From Phragmites australis (taxonomy: Eukaryota > Streptophyta > Magnoliopsida > Poales > Poaceae): 64,000 bases of DNA. A program made the position numbers and the translations under genes. The stretch covers positions 126,501-190,500 of the forward strand of contig NC_084923.1 of assembly GCF_958298935.1 (NCBI RefSeq). Direction: 5' to 3'. Of the stretch, positions 23,167 to 35,200 are shown piece after piece (positions within the stretch are counted from its first letter, which is position 1; the number at the start of each line of letters is the position of its first letter). Under the pieces are notes generated by a model that saw only the letters and a program-made list of their open reading frames with translations, was not told the origin of the DNA and searched no databases.

Positions 23167-24543
23167 TGTCGGTGAATCAGGAACCAGGGGTCCCCGAATC
23201 CCGAGGCCAGGTTAGCAATTTACCACGTGACGCCCTCCAGCGAGGTTCATCTCCGCGAGGTACGAGAAGACTAAGTCCCAGGAGGGGTGCTCGGGGCTAT
23301 GAACAGTGATCCCCGAGTACCCGAGTTTCCCGATGATCTGCGAAAACCAAGTGCCGGGAAGAGAGTGCTTGGGGTCATGAACAGTGGCCCCTGAGCACCC
23401 GAGTACCCCGAGGACCCAAGGAAGGTAGTTCCGGGAGAGAGTGCTCGGGGCTGCAAGCAGCGGCCCCCGAGCACTCGGTTCCCCGAGGATCTGAACAATC
23501 AATTCCGAGAGAGAGTGCTCGGGGCCGTGAACAGTGGCCCCCGAGCACTCAGTTCCCCGAGAACCAAGAAAGGGCGTTTCTGGGAGAGAGTGCTCGGGGA
23601 TATGAACAGTGACCCCCGAGCACCCGGTTTCCCGACGGCCTAAGAAGTCCTTCGCCGGTGGCCCCCACAGAGGTCCAGCTGTGAGGTGTCAGCTAGTGAA
23701 AGGCCCGATGCCGCATTTAAGAGGGCGTGTGGCCTGTCACTTCCAACTGTTCCTGCCACGCTCGGTGCCAGTCCCTGCCACATTCTGACAGGAGGGAGTG
23801 GGGACATTTAAAGCGCGGGTCCCATCTCGCGTCATCCGGCGCGCCTCGGGATAGCATCGCAAGGCCCAAGGCGCCCCGCCTGCCGCCCTGCTGTGTCAGG
23901 CGTACAAGATCAGCGGGCACGCTGGGCTGCTCTGTGGCTGCCCGGTGGGCCCTCTCCGCGGCGCCCGTTGCAGAGCGCATCATGACGACCGAGACAGGGC
24001 GGGGGGCGTGTTTCAACCCCCCCCCCGTCACTTCACGTAGCAGCCTATGATGGTTGCTTTTTCATTTATGGCGCCTTGGAACTCGTGTCCTACCTTTCGG
24101 GGCACGCTACCGCCGGCGAGTATTTAAGAGAGCCGGTGGGCGCGGAAGAGAACAGACGAACAGACGGTGAGACACTCTCTCACTCTCGGACGAAGATCCA
24201 AGACAAAGGTTCAGTACAAGCACAGAAGCTGAGATCACCGAAGAACAAGGAGCCCGAAGCTCTAGGATAGGCAAACATTCTTGTAACCAGTAATATCCCT
24301 GAGAGACATTTTCAGTGCATTTATAGCATCCACACAGGAGTAGGGTATTACGCTCAGTGCGGCCCGAACCTGTCTAAAAACCTCCAGAGCATTTACTGCA
24401 TTCTGCATCCGATCATTCCATCCCACTTGCCGTCGCATTTACACCCATTTATTTCTCCCACAAACAGATTCAGAATCATCCCCCCGACCGAATCTCAAAG
24501 AGGATCCCTCCGGATCCCTGCTTTAGGAGTTCACCCTCCGACA
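23167..24543 (+). mobile_element. nested solo LTR, 1377 bp, perfect GGGGT target duplication
   Basis: It starts TGTCGGTGAATCAGGAACCA and ends CCTCCGACA, with 6-base inverted ends TGTCGG/CCGACA. GGGGT stands on both sides (23162-23166 and 24544-24548). The start is typical of a well-known grass gypsy-type LTR. A TATTTAAG site near 24119 suggests + orientation. A block of about five 75-base repeats lies inside (23287-23640). It inserted into the older LTR at 22289-27804. Confidence 0.9.
23287..23640. repeat. tandem array of five ~75-bp units with inverted GTGCTCGGGG/CCCCGAGCAC arms
   Basis: Units start with GTGCTCGGGG or a close variant at 23287, 23365, 23441, 23515 and 23590 (spacing 78, 76, 74, 75). 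Each contains the arm, a spacer near ATGAACAGTG, then the reverse-complement arm CCCCGAGCAC and a variable 30-35 base tail. Each unit can fold into a hairpin. The array lies in the upstream part of the nested LTR. Confidence 0.85.
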
Positions 24544-26110
24544 GGGGTACTCATATCAACCTTTATCAATAAGCCCTGATCATTTGAAATATGCATCGCT
24601 CGGCGCGGCGGTACTAGAACTACTTCCGGAGCAAACTAGTACCACTATAAGCCCACCCGCTTAAACCGTCGATGTTCAGGCCCCAAATGACCACAGCTAC
24701 AAAGGTATCCGGCTCACCTTACCATTAGATCGACATGTGGTGAGTAAGGTAAGTGCTAAAGCTGACTACACCGATGATCGGTGCTTAAACGACGCAAGCG
24801 GTCTACAGTATCCGGGATCCTCTCCCAGACTGCCCCAAGACTTTCCTCCGGAGTAGAAAACACCCCTAACACCGCCCACATCTCGCCTCATACTCACCAT
24901 TTATCCAACCATCTCAACATCATTAAGCATTTGTATTCATAAGTGAGCCCTATGCTCGCAATCAACAGATGCACCGTCGTTCGACTTCTACCGTTGACCT
25001 ATGCATTGCTAAGCATATCGAAAGACTCTTAGACATCGACCAAGCTACCAGGGTTACAAGGATATGGATATGCAATTTTAACATAGGTTCTACCCCACCA
25101 ACCCGACACTGACTTACTAACCATGCAAACATATATAAGGCATAGCTTATCAATTTTAGACTTTATTACATAGATTATCAATTTTAGACTTTATTCAATT
25201 GAACAAAAGGGTGCAATATGCTTAGTTGCTTGCCTTGCTGCTCAGGTGGTTGCATATAGTTACCCATGCAACACTCGCAGAAATCCGGAAGATTAGAATC
25301 GTCTTCAACTGCAGCCGTGTCATGCTCCAGCTCCTTGTTCACTAAACAAGAACGCATGTAATGATGGGTATGAATGAATGCAACAAGGTATGCCACAATA
25401 CTTAACAACATGCTAGAAGTACAAGACATGCGAATCAATGCAATACTAAACGATCTAAACAAAATCTGAAAAATAACAGCCACCCGAAGTATCCGAGTTG
25501 GTCTGGAGTATTCGGGTCCGGACCCTCCGGATGAAACTCTGGAAGAGGCGCTCGGTTACTGCCATTTTATTTGACTGCCCCAGAGTATCCGGGTGAATCC
25601 AGAGCCTCCGGACCATCCTCCGGTGAAGGTGCTCGGTTAGCCACTTTTCTAACTTAACCCGGAACCTCCAGGCTGGTCCGGACTATCTGGGCTGTGTCGG
25701 ACACTCCGGGTGAGGCTCCGGGAGAGGCTCTCGGTTAATCGTTAACGCAATTACCCAGAGTCTCCGGGTTTACCAGGATTATCCGGGAGGCAGGCTTAGG
25801 TTTCCATAAATTTTCTCTCGATCGATTCGACTCACTTTACAAATATGTGCTACACAAACGTGTATATACCCTATAAAAAGGATTTCAAACCCATCTTGCA
25901 CCCTAAATCCTAACAAATTTTGAACACAATTCAACAGACAATTTCTGCTGAACCCGGAGTATTCGAGTGAGGCCAGAGTATCCGAGTCAGCCCAGAAAAG
26001 CTGTTCTCGAGTGGATTTTTGGTCGATTCAAGTTGTGATCTTCTCGAAGCCTAAAAGGGACATGTTAGGGATAGTCTAAGGGTTCTAGAACTCACTCATC
26101 AACTAGCAAT

Positions 26111-27287
26111 CAGAGTTTACATTACCGACTGGAGCTCGGCTACCGAGCTCCGGCGGTAACCGAAAAATCGCGATTACTGCAGTAACCGCTTGAATTTTCA
26201 AAAAAAAAACGGACAAAATTCATTTGAATAAATTTAAAATTTGGAGGGAAAATCGCGATTTTAGCCGCTCGGTACCAAGCGGTTTTTGCGATTTATCGAG
26301 CAGTTTTCTTGAATTTTCTGTATTATCGGTAACCACTCGGTTTTCTCGGTAACCGCTCAATTTTCTCGATTTATCGAGCGGTTTTCTCGATTTTCAGTGA
26401 AGTTCAACAAAAAAACCCAAAAATTATCTCAACCTTGTAAATTCAATAACTAATTCATCTGAGCTTCAAATCAAGTGAAACAAATTTTGTTGGTTTTCTT
26501 GTAACATAATCTACATGATAAAAGTATTTATACTCATAAAGAAGTTTAAAATTTTCTGTGAGAAAATGTATTTGTTAAACCAAGTTAAATGCATAGTTTA
26601 CTCTTTGCTAATACAAAAATCATGAAACTAATTTTGTTAGTTTTCTTACATGATCCTATGTCTTTTAAAAATACATGAACTCATGAATTAGTTATTGTAA
26701 CATCCATGATTGTGTAAATGTGTTGCGACTAGATTAATTCATAACTGATCCATCACACCTCAAAAATTAGTGAAACCACTTTTATTAGTTTATTTATACT
26801 ATTTTTACATAGGAAAAATAATAGTAGACATAAAAAAGTTAATTACAGTGTTGTTTCTTAACATATTCACTTTATGTTTGTAAACTTTGTAAAAATCATA
26901 GAGAAATTAATAAAAATTTAAATAAAGTGAAATCAATTTTAAAGATCCTCTAAAGATACGTTTTACATAAGAAAAATATGTGTTTACATGTTAAACTTTT
27001 CCTTAACATGAGTTAATAATTGAGCCGCACGCTTCAACTTTATTCATTTTTTTCAATCTTCCTCCCTATAGAATATGATGCAAATGACAATATTCTTGAA
27101 TTTTTTTTTTCACAAAAGGTCTTAGAATTGTGTCTAGTTTTTTTTAAAAAGATTTGTTTTTGTTTTTTTATTTTTTTGAATTTTTTAAATTCAAATTCGG
27201 TTACCGTTCAGTTTCTAAAACCGAGCCGGACCGAGATGACCGTTTATCACGATTTTTGCTCGGTAACCGTTGAATTTTTGAACCCTG
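26111..27287. mobile_element. hAT-like non-autonomous DNA transposon
   Basis: The ends are CAGAGTTTACAT at 26111 and the inverse of CAGGGTTCAAAA at 27287 (8 of 12 match, hAT-like CAG-GTT). The flanks CTAGCAAT (26103-26110) and CTAGCAAC (27288-27295) form an 8-bp target duplication with one mismatch, the length expected for hAT. Subterminal GGTAACCG motifs recur (near 26152, 26326, 26344, 27270), as in transposase-binding regions. No transposase is encoded; the interior is A/T-rich. Confidence 0.65.
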
Positions 27288-28145
27288 CTAGCAACATGAC
27301 TCTATAGCTCAAATTTGTCCAAAACTCTATTTTTGCTCCAAAAAGCTCAAGGACTTCAAAAACTACTCGATTCTTTCATGAAAACGAAAATGAATTTGAC
27401 AGATGGATAGGTTATGAGCTAAGGATAGCAATGGTACCACATGAATACCTCAAATCCTTCTCTTGTGAGCGAATTTGAGGGAGGAATGCTGAGAGCTTGA
27501 GAGGGAGAAAGAGGGCAGCTGCTACAGCTGTTGTGCTGCTGGGTGGAGGCATGGGGAGTGAGGGAGGAGAGAGAGGGAGCAGGTGGGCTGCCCATTTGAG
27601 TGGTTGGGGTGGTTGGCCCACTTGTGAGGCCATGTGTAAGAGAAAAAGGGGTATTTCTATTGCGATTTCTATTCTTTTCTCTTATCCAAATGATTTTAAA
27701 CGAATTGCTTTATAGTTACAAAACAAAATCGCACAAAATTAAACGTAATGCTTAAGAAGCATATTTATGCTTAATTATGTAATTACGGATTTTAGAACGT
27801 GACAATGATGTTTTAAAACTTGAGATATCTGTCCAGCTTGTGCTTACTAGCTGAGAGCTTAGAAAGTTAGCCCAGTTGATGATGTTTTCGATAGGACAAT
27901 TATTGAGCAGGACCAATTGTTATACAAAATCTGAGAGCACTTTTACTTAAATTATGTTATTGCTGTCCATTACTTTTTTATACATGATGAGAGGTATTGT
28001 CCTTTATGGCTTGCTATCTTTCTATCTCAAAATCATGTGTAATTAATATTCTTGGATATTCTCTTGTATTTTAATATGTGGTATAATATCCATGATCTTA
28101 CTATCGCATTATATACAACAATCCAGCAATCCTATTGCTTCTGAG

Positions 28146-29610
28146 ATGTCTAGTTCTAGCTCTTCTGTCCTACCATCGTTATCCTCGGACGCGATTAAGC
28201 CTAAAAGCTTTGATGGAACCGACTTTAAGCGCTGTTAAGCCTGGACAAGGTTGTAGTTGGTGGAGCTTGGACTTTTCTAGATCCTCACTGAAGAGTTGTC
28301 CACCCCACCAGGAGAAGCTGTGCAAGACGAGGTCAAAACAACACGTTTCAGCACTTTAAGGGCCCGTTGAGAGAAGGCTAATGCCTTAGCCCTATCACGT
28401 CTCTTGGTTGTCCTATCCAACTGTCTCTTCGATGTCTACGTGGGGTTTGAGAAAGCATGAAAAGTGTGGTCGGAGCTAAATGACAAGTATGATGAAAGCG
28501 ACAACGACAATGAGTCCTTTATGGTGGCCAGTTACCTAAACTTTCGTATGAGAGATGAGATATTAGTCATCGAACAGATTCATGAGTTATAGCTGATCGT
28601 GCGAGACTTATGCCAGTATCGTTGTGTCCTCCCTAAGAATTTCAGGTTAATGCTAATTTAGCCAAGCTACCTACTTCTTGGCGTGACTTTGTCACTGCAT
28701 GTCGGCACTTAAAGCAGTGATTGACTCTTAATAAGCTCATGCTGTTATAAAATGTCAAGGAGAAGTTGAAGGCGAGCTATGGTGGGGTGAAGTCACCTGC
28801 TCAAGCTAACTTTGTAGAGTACAAAACCATCCTGAGAGGAATGTGAAGAAATAGAAGACCAAACCTGTGACTTTAGGACAAAAGGCTAATGCGATAGCTG
28901 GTGAATAGGCAAAGGCAACTCCACTAGTGAGACGGTGATAATGGATCCACATTTATGGGGAATGAGGTCTCAGTAGTAGGATGTAGAGCAGGACAAGTGA
29001 GTCTGAAGTTATCTTTCGGCAAGACTCTTGCCTAGAACGACGTGTTGTTTGTGTCTGCTATAAACTATATTCTTCTCAGCGGATTAATGTTATGCCGGCA
29101 AGGAATAAAGTTAGTCTTCAAGTCAAATAAAGTTATGATGACCAGGTGTGGATCGTTTGTAGAAAAAGGCTATGATTGCGGAGGCATGTTTCACATTTTT
29201 ATTCTTGATAGTTCTGCAAATATTTTCTATTCTTCGTATTCTAATAAGAACATTAATATTTGGTATTCTCGTCTTTGTCATGTTAATAATGAAGCAATAG
29301 TGAGATTGAGCAAGATGGATCTTATTCTCTCATATAATTATGACAAGAGTCATAAGTGCGAGGTGTGTGTAAGCTAAGCAGTCTCACAAATCGTTTCACT
29401 CGGTTGAGGGAAGAAACACCACGCCACTTGAGTTGATCCATTATAACCATTGTGAGATGAATGGAATAATAACAAATGGTGGCAAAAGATATTTCTTTAT
29501 TCTTATAGATGATGTTACTAGGTTCTGCTATATCTATTTATTTAGAATAAAAAGATAAAGTATTAGAATATTTCAAGATCTATAAGGCCAAGGTAGAAAA
29601 CCGGATTGAA
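28146..29610 (+). mobile_element. degenerate Ty1/copia fragment (gag, GAG-pre-integrase, integrase)
   Basis: At 28146 a gag-like start reads MSSSSSSVLPSLSSDAIKPK followed by SFDGTDFKR and a stop. Gag-like remnants continue in broken frames to about 28830. At 29260-29370 a GAG-pre-integrase zinc motif reads IWYSRLCHVNNEAIVRLSKM with CEVC at its end. The integrase core follows (ELIHYNHCEMNG, then GGKRYFFILIDDVTRFCYIY). The position that is normally catalytic Asp in IHSD is Asn here, and stops and frameshifts are frequent. No LTRs were identified at its ends. Confidence 0.8.
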
Positions 29611-29810
29611 TGGTTGTGCTACCTACTAGCACTGGCACTAGCAATGGTAGACACCTCCTAGAATAATGGAGCCTATAGCTGGGAGTCCCTGAGCTAGTAC
29701 TCCACTCTTGGGCATCTCATTTTGTGTGTGCTGCTGCTGCAATGCATACATGGTAGCAGCCACTCCTATCTTGTCCTATTGTCTTTTAGTTACCGTTGTG
29801 CCTGCAACTG

Positions 29811-29812
<2 letters not shown>

Positions 29813-29847
<35 letters not shown>
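29813..29847. repeat. (AT)n microsatellite
   Basis: An uninterrupted AT run of about 35 bases. Confidence 0.95.
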
Positions 29848-29849
<2 letters not shown>

Positions 29850-29852
<3 letters not shown>

Positions 29853-31717
29853 GTAATTCTGTTGTGCTACTTATATAAGTAGGAGTAGATTGATGAGCAC
29901 ATGTATGCATGCATGGACATGGTACAATGCAGAGTGAGGAAGCCACACACGGAACTGGATGGAGTGGTTGTCCAATTTCGTCAACCTCGACATGCCCAAT
30001 TACCCACCGGAGCAAGAGGTCGCAGGTGACCACGACCTCTCTCGCACCGTCATAGACCTCAGAGTCGGTCTCCTCCTCGTCTGATTTGTCGTCCTCCAAG
30101 TCTGAACATACGGTCCAATAACAACCACGGGGCTGGCAGCGGAGGAGACAAGCATGGTGTGTAGTGGTGCACCCATTGCATACATGGTGTTTTGAGTTTT
30201 GTCATGCCAGAGGGAGGGAGGAGAGTATGATTGACTTTTACCATAAAAAAACTTGGGATATTCATCGACCTTGTCACTCTCCAATGGGCTGGGCCTAGCT
30301 ATAGAGGTCCATCAGGCTGACTCATCAGTGCTGCACCAGACCAACAACTAAAATGATGACTCTTGATCAACCTTGCTTTATGACCCTCTTTCATGCATCG
30401 GGCCCTCAACAAGGCACATCCAACAACACATTCTACTTGCCATTGCCATGTTGATCATTTAAAGAAATTTGGGACAAAAATAAAATTGTTGTAGAATAAC
30501 TCTACTTGCCTAAACTATTTATTACGAACAATGTGTATATCATTTTAATGTAATGACGATGATCACAACTCTGCGTATTACATTGTTGACTCTGAAGACT
30601 AACTAAACTACGCAAAACATTGCCTCTGATCTTATCTCCAAGTCTGATATGGATCCTAACCACCTCACGGCATCGCCAAACCACACAAGTTAAGAAAACG
30701 AATAGGCTCTATATCTTGGTACACAATAAGGGATGAGTGTAGGCAAGCATAAGCTCAATGTTGACCAACTCCAGCATGCGCAAGAGGCTATGAACAAGCA
30801 TAAGCTATCATTTTCATTTCCCTAGTGAATCAGCAAGCCAATGTCACCGATTGAAGCATCAACAACCTGGAAGCACGAGCACCAAAACCCAAATAATGAA
30901 ATCCCACCCAATCAGTCTGCAATTAGTCTAAGAAAGACATACATTCACACGTCTTTGCCGAATAACTCCGTAAGCTCCCGTATCCCGGTTGACGAAGAGA
31001 TAGAAGAAGCAAAAGTCACTAAGCGCACGTATCGCCATGAGGAAGCCAAAGGCTAACCTGATAAGTAGATCTAAACTACAAGAGGGCTTTAATTGTGGAT
31101 ATGTTGGCTACATTACTTAATCTAACTTTTAAGTGGTAACTAAATATATATCCATGCACTATGTTAACAAAGACCATATTGTCCAATACGTCGGCATCAA
31201 GACTCTACGAGTCCCTTGGTCATTTTACTTGGCCTACGCCAAGGATTTGATTCAGAACCTATGTGCAGTAATAAGCACTATAGGGTATGAGTCACCCCTC
31301 CATCAATTCAACACATCCATAAATATCTATATTAGATGTATGGAAATCTCAGGAAAACACCTTTTACATTGTTATCATATCAAGATTCACAATATAACGT
31401 GTACATGGCATCACTTGTTGAAGTGTTACCTAAGGGCATGTCACTTTATCTGTTGTATTTATCAACTAATTTAACTTTTTGAGATATAGGAGGCTATGCA
31501 TAGGTGGAGTTCAAGACATCTGCTTCAACGGTAAGGTCTATAAATTCCCACAGATAGTCCTAATTAAAATTCACAATTTAGTTGGGGGGATTTTGGGTAT
31601 TTTTTACGTCCTTGGTAAGCCAATTGTCCAGCTATCATTGTTTTTTTCTTCTCCCAAAATGTTGGGAAGAAATGCCCATCCATCTTCCAGATATAATCAT
31701 ATCATATTAGAAAGAAG
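29850..31717. other. intergenic, no gene recognised
   Basis: The minus-strand open frame at 30284-30000 (starting MESDKVDEYPKFFYGKSQSY) and an overlapping acidic frame at 30099-29960 have no family I recognise and no splice context. The rest is A/T-rich with short frames only. Old repeat or gene-fragment content is possible. Confidence 0.5.
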
Positions 31718-32065
31718 TCATGAAAAAGGGGCTAGGCCGTTGATCTTGTGATGGACGGAGAGGAATGGATTTTTGCCATCTCCGCTCCGGTGGCAATGAT
31801 ATTATTATTATAACATCTCTAACAGTTTTTTTTCAGGGTTCAGATCCCTTTATGAAAGGATTTTTTTCTCTTTAACATTTTAACAGTTTCTCTTCACGAT
31901 TATTATTACGAAAGTACCATAAAATCATTTTCTTCAGAAAAAAATTCACCTACTTTCACTTCACGAATTCCCTTAAGGAATCATGAAAAAAAGGCTAGGC
32001 CGTTGATCTTGTGATGGACGGAGAGGAATGGATTTTTGCCATCTCCGCTCCCTGTGGCAATGGTA
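31718..32065. repeat. direct duplication of ~70-85 bp in the NOT1 upstream region
   Basis: The block that starts TCATGAAAAA and continues CTAGGCCGTTGATCTTGTGA... GCCATCTCCGCTCC occurs at 31718-31788 and again at 31981-32051, offset 262-263 bases and nearly identical apart from small A/G-run differences. Weaker similarity continues (GTGGCAATG). The 190 bases between are A/T-rich, with CATCTCTAACAG and TTTAACAGTTTCTC motifs that look MITE-derived. Confidence 0.85.
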
Positions 32066-32068
32066 TGG

Positions 32069-32076
32069 TATAAAGA
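32069..32076 (+). promoter_or_regulatory. candidate TATA box of NOT1
   Basis: TATAAAGA lies 137 bases upstream of the NOT1 start codon, just beyond the second copy of the duplicated block. The corresponding place after the first copy reads ATTATTATTATAAC instead. Confidence 0.5.
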
Positions 32077-32205
32077 GAAGAGACAGGAAGAGGCTCCGTC
32101 CCCGCCGAACGAATCTCCGCGAACTTTCTCGACCCCAAACCCTCCTCCGAATTTGCCCTAGCTAGCGCTCCAACGCCGCAGCCGGATCGTCCCGCCGCAG
32201 CCGAG

Positions 32206-35200
32206 ATGACCCCCCTGAGCCCCGACGTCGCCGCAGAGGTGCGGTTCCTGCTGGATGGCGCCACCGACTCCAACTTGGAGTCCAATCGCCGCGAGCTCTG
32301 CCAGGTACCCTACCACTGGACCTCTCCCTCTCTTCGATTCATTCATCGCCCCCCACTCTGGATCTGTGCGTTACGGTTTCGTCATCTCCTGCTCTGGCAG
32401 AGAGCAATTCTAGGATAGATCATCGAATCTAGGTTATGGAGTCGCGGGCCTCCCTGAGGTTCAGCGCCGAGTGACCTAGGTTTTTAAATTTTAATCCAAT
32501 TGATTACCGGACATTAATGCCATGCTTTAACGTCCTTCTGAATTGCTGACCTCATTGACTTTATTACCAATTACTGGATTAATGTCTGGGTAACGTGACT
32601 TGAAGAATCTTTCCTTTTCTCAACAGAGCTTATGGTGGATTGTATTTTTTTGCCCTTTTTTTTTTTGTAACTTGTGCTTGAGGCACCTACCGTCTTTCTG
32701 CTAAATACATCACTTTATTTCTGGCTGGTTACGATATGTCTTTTGTATTTTGGTTTAACAATGTCTTAGTTCTGCTGAGTCTGTCTGCTGGATGTTTTCT
32801 AACACATTTATTTTCTCACTTTTTCAGTTAGTTGACTGCGGCCTGGATGGATGCATTTTGGTGCTCCAAGTCTGTTTGAATCAAGTGATGCTGAATGCTG
32901 GGGAGGTGAAGAACTCCCAGCTGAAACAAAATCTTCTATCCGACGTTTTCAGATATTGTTTGGACAAAACATACTTCAGCACCAGTTTTTGCGAGGCGCT
33001 GAGGACGATAACTCTCACTGATGGTTTTCTTGAAACCTTGTCGAATCTGCTGCAACTCTCAGCAGCTGAGAAAATTGGTGTCGGTCTTGTGCTGTCAGAT
33101 TCTGAGGAGTCAGAGATAAAGCTGAAAGGTAAACATCTGGTGAAGTGAAACTGTGAGTTCAGTGATGCCATATGTGCTTCTCTTATTTTTAGATGTTCAT
33201 TGACATCTCCTCTCTTTTCCAGGGCAACAATTTTCAATCGCTCAAATTGAGGAGCTGTGCTCGAATCCTGTTCAATCTCTATCAAATGACCAAATTCATG
33301 AAATTGTTGTGTTTCTGCATCAGACCGATGGCCTGTCAAAGCATATGGATACATTTACTAATGTTATATCTTTACTAAAAGTCAGAGAGAGGCCTTTTTT
33401 TGCACCTTTCCCAAATGAGGAATGTGATATTCAATCAACAAATCCTTCAAGGTGTTTAGTCTTTCACTCAAAATCTGCTTATTTAAACTTCCTCGTACCC
33501 TCATGTTCACAAATGTTTTTCTCCTCCTTTTCTGTTTCATGTAGACGTTTGGAGATGTACTGTGGTAGCATGGATGATGACTTTGAGTCACTTCTGTCTG
33601 AAATCGGGAAAGCAATAAGCATGGCTGACATTGTAACCGAGTTGGGTTATGGATTTACCGTTGACAGCACCCATTGTAAGGAAATACTTTCCATTTTTGA
33701 GCCTCTTGATGATCTCGCAATATCTAAGTTGCTTGGGGCAGTTGTTGGCACTCATAATGGTCTTGGAGAGGCCCATAATACATATGCAACATTTGTATCT
33801 GCTATTCGTAATAGCCACACGAGTGACTCACCACAGTTGACTACATGGAACGCAGATGTTCTTGTGGATTCAATCAACGAACTTGTGAGCTATTGACCTC
33901 TTCCTTTTCCAATGTTTTTCCCTTACTTTGCTTTGCACCTTTACACTCTAGCTTGACTGCTCTTTCCCATGCAGGCCCCTAGTACAAACTGGGTGCGTGT
34001 AATGGAATGTCTTGATCATGTGGGTTTCAATATACCTGATGAAGCAGCCTATTATCTATTGATGTCTATATATGCTCGTGCTTGCAAGGTGCTTGTACAA
34101 ACATTTTTATGTTGGAGAATCGACTACTTGGCTGATCTTTCAAAAAAAGAAGGAAAAAACTACTTGGCTGACAAATTGATTGAATTATACAGGATCCCTT
34201 TCCGCTTCATGCTATTTGTGGGTCATTATGGAATAATACAGAAGCCCAAATATCGTTCTTAAAGCATGCAGTTTCTGCTCCAACTGATACATTTACATTT
34301 GCACATTGTTCTAGGCGCCTGGTACTTTTGACAACATCTGGCCTTATTCTTGATAAAACTCCGCACAATTCACATCTAACATTTGTAATTTACTGTAGGC
34401 ATTTCCGGACCTGGCAGGTCCTAGTCAAGGTAATCATGCTTGGTTCTGCCTTGACCTTCTAGAGGTTTTATGGCAGCTTGCTGAAGTTGGGTATATTGTA
34501 TCTGTGCGATCAATGCTGGAGTATCCGCTGGGACATTGCCCTGAGCTCTTACTTGTTGGTGTTAGCCACGTCAATGTATGGATTTCTAGTCCTGCTTAAG
34601 GAGCTATCTCCAATTTCATTTAATTTTGGTAGTTAAGTTTCCTTTTTTGCTTTGCAGACTGCTTATAATCTCCTTCAATATGAAGTACTATCTTGTGTAT
34701 TTCCTGCTCTACTGAAGGACGCAACTAAGCGTAATGTAGTGAATTATCTCTGGCATATAAACCCATACCTCACTCTTCGAGGATTTGTTGATGCTCATTC
34801 TGATCCAGATTGTTTCCTAAGAATTGTTGATGTGTGTCAAGACTTGAAGGTTTGTATGAGTATAGTACATTTTATTTTCCAAAACTGTCACAACTGATCC
34901 ACACTCTCCTAGTAAGGTTATTTTGTCATTGGTACCATGCCAAACTATGGTTCCAATGCTTTAACGTCTTTTTGATATTCGCCAACTTAAATTTGTTTTA
35001 TCCAGCTTTTATCTCTCACTTGAAACAGATTCTATCTGCTGTTCTTGAATCTACTCCATTTGCATTTGGCATTAAATTGGCTGCTGCTGCCTCTAGGAAA
35101 GACCGTAGCCATCTTGAGAAATGGCTGACTGAAAAGTTGTCTGTGTGTGGAAAAGGTTTCGTTGAGGTAATATGCATGGCTAATCTCCTTAGTTGTTATA

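Larger units (their letters stand above)
22289..27804. mobile_element. solo LTR with perfect ATGAT target duplication, carrying two nested insertions
   Basis: The left end is TGTGAGGAATC at 22289 and the right end is GAACGTGACA at 27804 (TGT...ACA). ATGAT precedes (22284-22288) and follows (27805-27809), a perfect 5-bp duplication. The span is 5516 bases; removing the nested solo LTR (23167-24543) and the hAT-like element (26111-27287) with their duplications leaves about 2.95 kb. No gag or pol is present. The segment 25480-25800 shares the CTCCGGGTGAGG / CTCGGTTAA pattern with the solo LTR at 16135-18628. Orientation is uncertain; composition near 22560-22760 hints at the minus strand, while the shared motif reads on +. 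Confidence 0.8.

Noticed and set aside
23287..23640. Regularly spaced repeats resembling a CRISPR array
   Set aside because: The units sit inside a plant LTR, the spacers are related to one another rather than unique, and the genome is eukaryotic.
29776..30284. Overlapping minus-strand open frames near the AT microsatellite
   Set aside because: No recognised domain, one frame runs through the AT run, and no splice context was found; treated as chance frames.
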